In this document: piece by piece, positions 9,341-20,400 of the stretch
Layout: each line of letters opens with the position of its first letter
Numbering within the stretch: the stretch's first letter is position 1
Assembly: GCA_019247495.1 (NCBI GenBank)
Contig: JAFAOU010000012.1
Coordinates: 1 to 40,993, forward strand
DNA: 40,993 nucleotides
Reading direction: 5' to 3'
Source of the DNA: Acidobacteriota bacterium
GTDB lineage: Bacteria > Acidobacteriota > Thermoanaerobaculia > Gp7-AA8
The notes under the pieces: generated by a model
The model's input: the letters and a program-made list of their open reading frames with translations, nothing else
Database searches by the model: none
What the model was told of the DNA's origin: nothing
Program-made: the position numbers and the translations under genes

Positions 9341-10521
9341 ATCACTTCGAGCAGGAAGCCTTTCAGGTACTCCCCTTCCGGACAGAAGAGCGACACCGGA
9401 TGGTCCGGCGCGGCCGTCAGGCGGCGGAGGAATGACACCCGCCGCCCGGCGTCCTGCGCCGCGGCGAAGATCACTTTCTGGAAGAGGTCGAGCGGCATGT
9501 GGCCGCTGCACGAGAACGTAAGCATGTGCGCGCCCGGCTCGAGCAACTTCATGGCGAAGAGGTTGATGTCCTTGTAGCCGCGGGCGGCGCGGTCGACGTC
9601 GCCGCGCGATTTCGCAAACGCGGGCGGATCGCAGATCAGGAGATCGAAGCGCGACGGCGTTTTGCGCACGTAGTCGAACGCATCGGCGACGACGAAGCTC
9701 GCGTCGAATCCGTTCAGCGCGTGATTGGCGCGGGCCATCTCGATCGCGGACGCCGAAATGTCGACGTTTTCCACCGAGGCCGCGCCGCCGGCGGATGCGT
9801 AAACGCCGAAGCCGCCGCTGTAGGAGAAAAGGTTCAGCACGCGCCGGCCTTGCGCGAGCGCGCGCGTGAGCTGGCGGTTCTCGCGTTGATCGAGAAAGAA
9901 TCCGGTCTTCTGCCCCGAGGGAGGATCGACGCGGAAACGAAGTGCGTTCTCGCGGATCTCGGTCGAGGGCTCGCCCTCCCCCATCCACTCCGGCTGCATC
10001 GAGAGCTCCTCGATCTTTCGCGGCGGAATGTCGTTCTTGAACCAGATCCCGCGCGGTTTCAGCTCGTTCTGCAGCACATTAATAATGAGAGGGCGAAGCT
10101 GCTCGATGCCGGCGTTGGCGATTTCGATGACGAGGATGTCGTCATACCGGTCGATGACGATGCCGCTGAGATCATCGCCCTCGGCATTCACGACACGCAT
10201 CGCGTTCGTGTCGTTGCTGCGGGTGCGGCGGCGGATCGACGCGATCAGGCGATCGCGGATCGTATCGGCAGTCAGCACCTCATCCCCGAAGGTCAGCGCA
10301 CGCAGACGGATCTGCGAATGGCGCGAATAAAAACCCGAAGCGATGCGGCGGCCACGCGGATCGTGAAGATCGGCGATGGCGGCATCCTCGGGACCGCTCT
10401 CGCGCGCGATCGCGCCGGCGAAAATCCACGGATGGCGATTGGCGACCAGCCGCTCCTTCCCCGCTTTGAGCGTGAGGATGCGGCGGTTGGCGGTTTCGAA
10501 GTGGTCGTTGATGTCAGGCAC
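9337..10521 (-). CDS. rlmI: RlmI-type class I rRNA (cytosine-C5) methyltransferase
   Basis: 394 residues from a GTG at 10521; the frame is open further upstream but would run into the divergent gene and lacks family similarity there. An N-terminal PUA domain (KERLVANRHPWIFAGAI) is followed by the RlmI-type linker with SGFYSRHSQIRLR. A Rossmann methyltransferase domain comes next, with the SAM loop VLNLFSYSGGFGVYAS and motif IV DPPAFAKS. E. coli RlmI methylates a cytosine of 23S rRNA; the exact target here is an inference. There is no Shine-Dalgarno sequence; TACGAT (10530-10535) lies 8 nt before the GTG, suggesting a leaderless mRNA. Confidence 0.87.
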   Translation of the reverse strand: MPDINDHFETANRRILTLKAGKERLVANRHPWIFAGAIARESGPEDAAIADLHDPRGRRIASGFYSRHSQIRLRALTFGDEVLTADTIRDRLIASIRRRTRSNDTNAMRVVNAEGDDLSGIVIDRYDDILVIEIANAGIEQLRPLIINVLQNELKPRGIWFKNDIPPRKIEELSMQPEWMGEGEPSTEIRENALRFRVDPPSGQKTGFFLDQRENRQLTRALAQGRRVLNLFSYSGGFGVYASAGGAASVENVDISASAIEMARANHALNGFDASFVVADAFDYVRKTPSRFDLLICDPPAFAKSRGDVDRAARGYKDINLFAMKLLEPGAHMLTFSCSGHMPLDLFQKVIFAAAQDAGRRVSFLRRLTAAPDHPVSLFCPEGEYLKGFLLEVI

Positions 10522-10529
10522 GGCTGCGA

Positions 10530-10546
10530 ATCGTACGACGTATGCT
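10530..10546. promoter_or_regulatory. divergent pair of candidate -10 elements (methyltransferase / membrane gene)
   Basis: In a 31-bp divergent gap, minus-strand TACGAT (10530-10535) ends 8 nt before the methyltransferase GTG, and plus-strand TATGCT (10541-10546) ends 6 nt before the GTG at 10553. There is no room for 5' untranslated regions, so both mRNAs should be nearly leaderless. Confidence 0.45.
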
Positions 10547-10552
10547 TCGCTG

Positions 10553-11215
10553 GTGAGCGAAGGACAGGTCAGCTTGCTCGTAGTCGGTGGGTCGGCAGTG
10601 GTAGCGGTGCTGCTCATCGTCGTCCTGGCGCGGAAATCGTCGGCATTCTCCGAACGGCTGCTGCGGCTGGCGACGTCGTTTGGCTGGGAAGCGCCGCAGC
10701 GCGTCTGGTGGAGCGGCGCGATCCGCGGGCGGTGGCGCGGCATCGCCGTCGAGCTGCGCCACATGAATCGCTACAAGGGAGTCCCCGAGCGCATCCTGCT
10801 GACGATGAGCACCTTCTCGCCGGCGCGCGTAATCATCAAGCACCGCGGCGGATTCATGTCGAAGCCGCTGACGCTGTTCGGGCCTCCGATCGTGGAGCCG
10901 ATGAACCTGCGCGATCGCGAAAAGTATTGGGTGCGGTCGAACGAATTGGTGTTCGTCGAGCGGCTCTTTTCGCGCTCCGAGGTCGATCCGGCGCTCGAGC
11001 CGAACCTGATCGCGCGGTTCGACGTCGTCGACCTCGGCCCGAAACGTCTTCGCGTCCTGCGGGCGATCGACCACAGCGCCGTAAAGAAGCGCTTCAACCG
11101 GCCGTTCATCAAGTTCACCCGCGACTACGAACTGATCGAAACGATCGCCGCGGAGGAGTGGAAGCTCGCGGCGGTGATCGTCGAGACGTTGGGGTTAAGA
11201 GGCTACGAGAATTAG
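10553..11215 (+). CDS. single-pass membrane protein of unknown function
   Basis: 220 residues from GTG 10553 (VSEGQVSLLVV). The frame continues upstream, but that part overlaps the divergent methyltransferase and looks non-coding. A transmembrane helix lies at about 6-26, followed by a cytoplasmic domain rich in Arg, Trp and Phe with WGAxRGRWRGIAVELRH-like segments and a C-terminal helix (AAEEWKLAAVIVETLG). I do not recognise the family. It could be a membrane-anchored adaptor; no enzymatic motif is visible. A weak hairpin followed by GTTGCG lies just after its stop. Confidence 0.6.
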   Translation: MSEGQVSLLVVGGSAVVAVLLIVVLARKSSAFSERLLRLATSFGWEAPQRVWWSGAIRGRWRGIAVELRHMNRYKGVPERILLTMSTFSPARVIIKHRGGFMSKPLTLFGPPIVEPMNLRDREKYWVRSNELVFVERLFSRSEVDPALEPNLIARFDVVDLGPKRLRVLRAIDHSAVKKRFNRPFIKFTRDYELIETIAAEEWKLAAVIVETLGLRGYEN

Positions 11216-11413
11216 AAGTCTCCGCAACGCACTTTTTTGTTGCGTTCCCGAAAGTTTATTCGTACTCTCCCGGCAGCCCTCGAAACCTCGGTTCTTCAGC
11301 TCGTCAACGCGTGTGTGTTCTGTGTGGGATGACCTCGCTGATGGGAGAGTCGTCTGCCCGGACCACGCGTCCCTCTCTCCAGGCCGAATGGTGCGATGCG
11401 CTCAGGAGAGTTC
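11216..11413 (+). other. 198-nt non-coding leader of the giant gene
   Basis: The space between the membrane gene and the giant gene holds a short hairpin (CGCAAC at 11223-11228 with GTTGCG at 11239-11244, T6 in the loop) that might end the upstream transcript. A weak promoter-like pair follows: TTGCGT at 11240, 17 nt, then TACTCT at 11263. The rest can pair at several places, for example GGGAGAG near 11343 with CTCTCTCC near 11373. No riboswitch class was recognised. A ribosome binding site, AGGAGAG (11404-11410), precedes the ATG. Confidence 0.4.
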
Positions 11414-14400
11414 ATGAAGAATCGCAGCGTAGCAGTGCGTATCCTTGCCTTTGGCCTCACGGTTCTGGCGATGGCAGGGATGGCCAACGCGGCCAGTTTC
11501 ACGCCGGGGAATATCGTGGTGTACCGGATCGGCACCGGTGCCGCGGCCATCACCGCCGCTGCGCAGGCTGTCTTCCTTGATGAGTACACGCCGGCCGGAG
11601 TGTTGGTGCAATCGATCGCGATGCCGACTTCGGTCGTTGGCCTGCAGCGCGCCCTCACGACGAACGGCACATCGACGGCGGAAGGCCTGATGACCCGCTC
11701 TGCGGACGGTGCCTACCTGATGCTTCCCGGATACGACGCCGCTCCCGGTACAACCGTTCCCGCCGCGGGGGTCAATCGCGTCGTCGGTCGGGTGGACAGC
11801 CTCGGCAATGTTGATACATCCACGACAGAAGCGGGAACCAGCGGCAACATGCGCGGTGCGGCCAGCACCAATGGCACAACCATCTGGCTGACCACTTCGG
11901 CGGCCGGTATCCGCGCCACCACATTCGGCAGTACCGCAGCCGCCACACAGCTCAGCACGACGGTCGCCAACATACGCGCTGCTAGTGTCTTCGGTGGCCA
12001 GCTCTATATCTCCTCCGCCTCCGGAACGTTTCAAGGGATCTCGACCCCCGGCAGTGGAACACCGACAACGAGCGGGCAGACTACGGTAGGCCTTCCCGGC
12101 TTCCCCACCACGGCCGGCCCCTCCCCTTACGAATTCTTCTTCGCTGATCTGGACGCAACTGTGGCGGGCCTCGACACTATTTACCTCGCCGATGATCGCG
12201 CTACTGGCTCCGGCGGCGGTCTTCAGAAATGGACCTTCGACGGGACGACGTGGACCCTTCGGGGCACGCTCACGGCGGGCCTTACGAGCGGTCTGCGCGG
12301 CTTGGCCGGCTCTGTGAGCGGCACGAACGTGACGCTTTACGCAACCGACGCATCAGGCTCGTTGAACAAGATCGTTACCGTCACAGATACTTCTGGCGCT
12401 GCCGCAGCGCCCACTGGCACGTTCACCACGGTCGCGACCGCCGGAACAAACAAACTCTTTCGCGGCATCGGGCTCGTACCTGTTTCGCTTTCCCCTGCCC
12501 CAACCGTCTCGTCCATCGTCCGCGTGAACGGCTCGCCGACGAACGCGGCGTCTGTCGATTACACCGTCACCTTCAGCCAGGCGGTGACCGGCGTCGACGC
12601 CACCGACTTCACATTCACACTTACCGGCGGCGTCACGGGCGCATCGGTCACCGGCGTCAGCGGCAGCGGTACGACGTACACAGTCACCGTCAACACGGGC
12701 ACCGGCAGCGGCACGCTGCGTCTCGACGTCACGGACAACGACTCGATTGTCACCGGCACAACGCCGCTCGGCGGCGCCGGCGCAGGCAACGGCAGCTTCA
12801 CCACCGGCGAGGTCTACACCCTCGACAAGACCGCGCCGAGCGCGACTTCGATCAACCGCGCCTCGACGAATCCCACCAACGCCGCATCGGTCAACTTCAC
12901 CGTCACCTTCAGCGAAGCGGTAACCGGCGTAGCGGCCGGCAACTTCACGCCGGCGATGACCGGCGTCAGCGGAGCAAGTGTCGGGACGCCGACCACCGCG
13001 AACAACATCGTCTGGACCGTTCCGGTCAACACCGGCAGCGGCGACGGAACACTCGGACTCGATCTCACCAGCACGTCCGGCATCACCGACGCGGTGGGCA
13101 ATCCGCTGAGCGGCACACGCGTCAGCGATCAGGCCTACACGATCGATAAGACCCCGCCGTCAGTCGTTTCGATCACACGCGTCAACGGCAATCCGACCGC
13201 CGCCGCCAACGTCGACTACACCGTCACCTTCACCGAGCCGGTCTTCAACGTCGACAATGCCGACTTTGCCATTACCGCCACCGGCGTGACCGGCGCGGCC
13301 GTTACGGGCGTGACCGGCAGCGGCGCAACGCGCACCGTCACCGTCAGCACCGGCACCGGCGCGACGGGAACCATTCGCCTCGACGTCATCGCCTCGCCGA
13401 CGATCGCCGACGGCGTCGGCAACGCCGAGACCACCGGCTTCACCACGGGCGAGGTTTACAACGTCGACCGCAACGCGCCGAGCGTCTCGTCCGTCGTCCG
13501 CGTCTCCGGTACGCCGTCGAACGCGGCATCGGTCAGCTTCACCGTCACCTTCTCCAGCGACGTCACCGGCGTCGACAGCACCGACTTCCAGGCAACCATG
13601 GGCGGCGGCGTCACCGGCGCCACGGTCGGTACGGTCACGCCGATCAACGCTTCGGTCTACACCGTCGCCGTCAACACCGGCAGCGGAGACGGAACGATCC
13701 GCCTCGATGTGCTCAACAACGGCTCGATCCAGAGCCCGACCGCCGTCCCGCTCACCGGCGGTACGTTCACCACGGGCGAGGTCTACACCATCGACAAGAC
13801 CGCTCCGGCGGTGTCGTCGATCGTGCGCGTCGAAGCCGACCCGACCAAGCTGGCGGTCGTCCACTTCACAGCGACGTTCAGCGAGAGCGTCACCGGCGTC
13901 AGCGCGTCGACATTCGCGCTCGCACCGACGGGCCCGGCCGGCACGTCGATCACCGGTGTCACCGGGAGCGGCACGACCTACACCGTCACGGCCAACACCG
14001 GCAGCGGCGACGGGACGCTCGGCCTCAATGCGGTCGCCGACGCCGCCGTGCTCGATGCAGCCGGCAACGCGTTCACCGCGCCCTTTACCGGCCAGCTCTT
14101 CACCGTCGACAAGACCGCTCCCACGGTTGTCTCCATCAACCGCGCCAACGCCGATCCGACGGCCGCGGCGAGCGTGGCCTACACGGTCACCTTCAGCGAA
14201 TCGGTCACCGGCGTCGATGCCGGCGACTTCTCGATCACCTCCGCCGGACCCACCGGCACGTCCGTCGGCACCGTCACCGGCGGCGGCACGACCTGGACCG
14301 TGAACGTGAATACAGGCAGCGGCGACGGCACGCTGCACCTCGACCTGACCGACAACGACAGCATCGCCGACGCGGCCACCAACCCGCTCGGCGGCACGGG

Positions 14401-17400
14401 CGCCGGCAACGGCAACGCCACCGGCCAGACCTACACCATCGACAAGAACGCGCCCACCGTTGTCTCCATCAACCGGGTCGGCGGCGCCTCCACCGCGGCG
14501 GCCTCGGTGAGCTGGACCGTCACCTTCTCCGAGTCGGTAACCGGCGTCGACGCGGGCGACTTCGCGCTCGTCAACGGCGGCGGCGTGTCCGGCACCTCCC
14601 TGACCGGCGTCACCGGCAGCGGCACGACCTGGACGGTCAGCGCCAACAGCGGCAGCGGCGACGGGACGCTCGGCCTGAACCTGACTGACAACGACACGAT
14701 CGTCGAGACTGCGGGCCTCGGCACAGCGCTCGGCGGCCCGGGCGCCGGCAATGGAAACTTCACCGGCCAGGTCTTCACGCTCGACCACACCGCGCCGTCG
14801 GTCGTCTCGATCGTTCGCGCCTCCACGAATCCGACCGCCGCGGCGACGGTGCAATTCACCGTCACCTTCAGCGAAGCGGTCACCGGCGTCGGAACGGCCG
14901 ATTTTGCGGTGGCCGCGACCGGCGTTTCCGGTGCAGGCGTCAACACCGTCACCGGAAGTGGCACCACCTACACGGTCACCATCAGCACAGGAACCGGCAG
15001 CGGCACGGCCGGTCTGAATCTCGTCGACGACGATTCGATCATTGACGCGGTTGGCAATCCGCTCGGCGGCGCCGGAGCAGGCAACGGCAACTTTACGGGC
15101 GAGATCTACACCGTGAACCGCGCGCCCTCCACGCACGTCGTCATCAGCCAGGTGTACGGCGGCGGTGGCAACAGCGGCGCGACCTTCAAGAACGACTTCA
15201 TCGAGCTGTTCAACCCCACGGGCAGCACGGTCGATCTGACCGGATGGTCCGTGCAGTACAGCAGCGCAACCGGTTCCGGCTGGAGCACCGGCCTGACCAC
15301 GCTGAGCGGATCGATCGCGCCGGGTCACTACTACCTCGTGCAGGAGGCGGTCGGCGCCGGCGGTACCGTCAACCTTCCGACACCCGACGCCACCGGTACG
15401 ACCGCCATGTCCGGCACCGCCGGAAAGGTAGCGCTGGTCAACCAGAGCGCTGCGCTGAGCGGCACCTGCCCCACCGGCATCACCATCATCGACTTCATCG
15501 GCTACGGAACCACCGCGAACTGCTCGGAGAGCGCGCCTACCGCGAACCTGTCGAATACCACCAGCGCTTCGCGCATCGACAACGGCTGCACGGACACAGA
15601 CCACAACAACACCGACTTCACGCTCGGCACGGTCAACCCGCGCAACAGCGCGTCGCCTTCATGGAGCTGCGGAGGCCTGGTCGGAAACGGCACCGCCACG
15701 CCGTCCACGGTCTCGGCCACCGGAACGACGCTGCTCAAAGTCACCGTCACGCCGGGACAGTCGCCGGCCAGCACCGGAATTACCGCGATCGCCGATCTCA
15801 CTCCCATCGGCGGCAGCGCCACGCAGACCCTCTACGACGACGGCACGAACGGCGACGTCACCATCGGCGACAACGTCTTCTCGTTCAGCGCCACGGTCGG
15901 CGCGGCGACGACCTCCGGATCGAAAGTCCTTAACGTTTCGCTCGCCGACGCGCAGACGCGCACCGGCGCGGCCACGATCACCCTCAACGTACTCGGCGCG
16001 ACCAATCCGACGGGAAGCGGCAACGCATCGCCCGCCAGCGTTGCACCGACGCAGTCGTCTCTCCTCACGGTCGTCGTGACGCCCGGCCAGAACCCGACTT
16101 CGAGCGGCATCACCGCCAGCGTCAACCTCACATCGATCGGCGGCAGCTCGTCGCAGGCGCTCTTCGACAACGGGACGAACGGCGACGTCACGCCCGGCGA
16201 TGGAACCTTCTCCTACAACGCCACGGTCGCCAACGGCACGACGCTCGGCGCCAAGTCGCTTCCCGTCACGATCCTCGATGCGCAGTCTCGAATCGGCTCG
16301 GCATCCATTTCCCTCACCGTCCAATCCGCGACCGCCCCTCCCGCCCCGCTGAACCTCGTCGCAACGCCCGGAAATGCTCAGGTCTCGCTCACGTGGGGCG
16401 CCTCGGCCGGCGCGACCGGGTACAACGTGTACCGCTCGACGACCAGCGGCTTCTACACCTCCCCGCTCGCCTCGAACGTCGCCACGGCGAACTACACCGA
16501 CAACACGGTAGCGAACGGCACGACCTACTACTACATCGTCAAAGCCTCGAACGGCACCGAGGAGAGCGGCCCGTCGAATGAAGCGTCCGCCCTTCCGGCC
16601 GCGCCGCAACCGGCTGCCGGCGCGAAGATCTACTTCATCGACATCGGCCAGGGCGCATCAACGCTCATCGTCAGTCCGACCGGCAAGACCCTGCTCGTCG
16701 ACGGCGGCCCTACCGGCCAGGGCAACGCCAAAATCGTTCCGCTTCTGGCAACGCTCGGCATCAACACGATCGACTACACAATCCTCACCCACTACCACAT
16801 CGACCACGATGATGGTCTCCTCGAGGTCATCAACGCGGGCAAAGTCGCGGGCACGGCCTACGACAACGGCGACACCGCGCCACTGATCCCGCCGAACTTC
16901 TCGACGAGCCCGACCAGCACCTACGGCACGTATGCCCGTTATCTCTCGGCGATTTCATCGCACCCGTCCGTCACGCGCGTACGTCCCGAGGACGTCGGCG
17001 GTTCGCTCGCGGGCACCGTCATCGACCTCGGCGGCGGCATGAAGGCCACCATCCTCGAGCAGGGCGGCAAACTGCTCAGCGGCGGCTCGGTGGCGATCGA
17101 CAACAGCGATCTCAATACCGAATCGATCGCCACGCTCATCGAATACAACAACTTCGATTTCCTCGTCTCCGGCGACATGACCGGCGGCGGCTCCACCTCC
17201 ACCGCCAAGACGCCGGACGTCGAGACGTTTGTCGCGCAGCTGGCGGGCGACGTCGACGTCGTCGAATACGACCACCACGGCTCCACGACGGCGAACAACC
17301 CGCGCTTCCTCAAGGCCCTGAAGGCCGAAGCCGCCGTCGCGGAGATCGGCTACACGAACACGTTCGGCCATCCGAACCGCGAGACCGTCAACAAGTACCT

Positions 17401-20400
17401 CAACAAGCCGGTCACGAGCGGCGCCACCTACGGCGGAACGGCATTGCCGAATCCCGGCGGCGGACCGGTCTCGTATCAGACCGATCCAAGCCCGGCCAGC
17501 GACGACCGTGTGTCGCGCCAGGGGTACTCCGGCGCGGCGCCGGCCAACGCAGGCAACGGCACGATCCTGCTCAAGACCGACGGCACCACCAGCTTCACCA
17601 TGGAGAGCTTCGAGGACGGCGGCGTGCGCCTCTCGCCCGCCCAGCACGCGTTCTCGCTCGACGCCACGGGCGCCGGCATCACCACCAACTTCCCGCCGAC
17701 GGTCATCCCGTCGATCAGCCCCGTCGTTCCGCTGAGCACCGACACCGTCACCGTGCAGGCGATGGTGAATGACAAGGAAGACCCGATCTCCGCCGTCACG
17801 CTCACCTACGCGCTCAACGGCGCTGCGCAGGCGCCGGTGCCGATGACCCTCAACGCCGGTTTCTATGAGGCCACGATCGCCGCACAACCGAACGGCACAC
17901 GCGTCGACTACACCGTGACCGCCACGGCCGGCGGCAAGTCGACTGCGTACTCCTCAGGCTACTTCGCCGGGACGACGCCTATTGCTACGCTCCGCGTCCT
18001 CGACAGCCTCGGCGAGCCGCTCTACCTCGACTACGCCGCGCGTATCGCCGGCACCGCAACGTCGGATACGAACGTCTTCAGCGTCGGCACAAACGACGAC
18101 TACATTCAGGACGCCACCGGCGGCATCAACATCTGGCGCACGCTGCAGCCGACCGTGCCCGCGATCCAGACCATCGCCAGCGGCAATACCTACACCGTCG
18201 CCGGCCGCATCGGCGAGTTGGCGGGCCGCTTCCACCTCGAAACGACGCCGCCGTTCGCATCCAATACCACGCCGTACACCATCACGCAGACCGGCAGCGC
18301 CACGGTGACGCCGGCCGTCAGAACCATCGCCCAGATCAACGCCAACCCCGAAGGGATCGAAGCGCAACTCGTCCAGATCAACAACTGCACGGTAACCTCC
18401 GGGACGATCTCCAGCTCATCGGCCGCCGATTCGTTCCTGACCATCAGCGACGGCACAGGGACGTTCCAGATCAAGATCGACAAGGACACGAACATCCCCG
18501 GAATGGCCACTCCATCCGGTGCTTTCTCGGTGACCGGCATCATCCAGCAGGACGACTTCCTCCGTCCGTTCGACTCGGGCTACAACATCGCGCCGCGCAG
18601 CCGCGCCGACCTCGGCGGCAGCAATCCATCCGGTCCCGGTCTGATCAGCATCGCCGCGGCCCGTATCGACGTCGACGCCGGCGGAAACTCTCCCGGCGAT
18701 TACGTCCCTGACCTTCTCAACAGCACGGTTCACGTCCAGGGCGTCGTGACGTCGATCAACTTCCGCGCCAGCAGCGGCACCGGCATCGAGTACTACATTC
18801 AGGACTCGACGGCGGGCGTCGACGTCTTCAGCACCGCCCAGACGCGGTCGCTCAACATCGGCGACAGCGTCGATGTCATTGCCACGGTCAAGCAGTTCAA
18901 TGGGCTGACCGAGATCGATCCGGGTGCGACGACGACGAATCTGAGTCTGCTCGCGCCGGGCACCTTGCCGGCGGTCACACCGCAGTTGACCACCGCCTCG
19001 CAGCTCGGGGACAGCGGCATCGGCGAACCGCTCGAAGGATTGCTGGTCCGGCTCAACAACATCACGCTCACCACGCCGCCGGCCACCTGGGTGGCAAGCA
19101 CGAACTACGCGTTCACGGACGCCAGCGGCTCGTGCGGCACCTGCACGATCCGCATCAGCCCGTCGAGCAATCTCGTCGGACAACCGGCACCCGCCGGCGC
19201 GTTCTCGATCATCGGCCTCCTCGGCCAGTTCGACTCGGCGGCACCGTTCGACAGCGGCTACCAGATCTTCCCGCGGTCGACGTCCGACATCCTCCCGGCC
19301 GTCCCGGCCACGGCCTCCATCTCGTCCACAGCCGGTACGCCTCAGTCGGCCACCGTCGGCACTCCGTTCGCGCAGCAACTGCAGGCCACCGTCCGCGATG
19401 GCGGCAATGCACCGATCAGCGGCGCCGGCGTCACATTCACGGCGCCGGGCAGCGGCGCCTCCGGCACGTTCAGCAACGGAACGACGACCGCCAGCGTCAT
19501 CACCGACGGCAGCGGCATTGCCACTTCGCCGGTCTTCACCGCCAACGCCACAGCCGGCTCGTATCTCGTGAGCGCTGCGAACGGCTCGTTCACCACCACC
19601 TTCTCACTGACCAACCTGGCGCAGAGCGCGACGCACTTCAGCGTCACTGCGCCGGCCAACGTCACCAGCGGCGTGGCCTTCAACGTCACCGTCACCGCGC
19701 TCAACGCCTCGAACGCGGTCGTTACCAATTACGCCGGCACCGTCCACTTCAGCTCCGGCTCCAACGGCTCGCTGCCGGCCGATTACACCTTCATCGCCGG
19801 CGACAACGGGACGCACACTTTCTCCGCCACGCTGACTACGCCGGGCGCACAGCAGATCGACGTCGGCGACGGCTCGATATCTGGCAGCGCGAACACCACC
19901 GTTGCTCCGCCGCCCGCCACGCACTTCACGGTGACCGCTCCGGCGAACGTCACCAGCGGCGTGGCTTTCAGCGTGACCGTCACCGCGCTCGACGCTTCGA
20001 ATGCGACGGTCCCGAGCTACACCGGCACCGTCCACTTCACCAGCTCCTCGGCCGGCACGCTTCCGACGGATTACACCTTCGTCGGCGGCGACAACGGCGC
20101 GCATACATTCAGCGTCACGCTCACCAGCACCGGATCGCAGTCGGTCACTGCGACCGACACCGTCACTGCATCCATCACCGGTACCGCCAACACCACCGTC
20201 GCTCCGCCGCCTGCCACGCACTTCAGCGTGACCGCTCCGGCGAACGTCACCAGCGGCGTGGCCTTCAACGTCACCGTCACCGCGCTCGACGCATCCAACG
20301 CGACAGTGACCGGCTACACCGGCACCGTCCACTTCACCAGTTCCTCGGCCGGTACGCTCCCGGCGGATTACACCTTCGTCGTCGGCGACAACGGCGCGCA

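Noticed and set aside
11216..11413. Known riboswitch (for example cyclic-di-GMP) in the leader of the giant gene
   Set aside because: I could not find the conserved core of any riboswitch class I know by eye; only generic pairing is visible.
13160..15604. 814-codon open frame on the minus strand inside the giant gene
   Set aside because: It is antisense to strongly patterned Ig-like repeats; its Gly/Arg/Asp/Ala-rich product has no domain and simply mirrors the repeat codons in GC-rich DNA.
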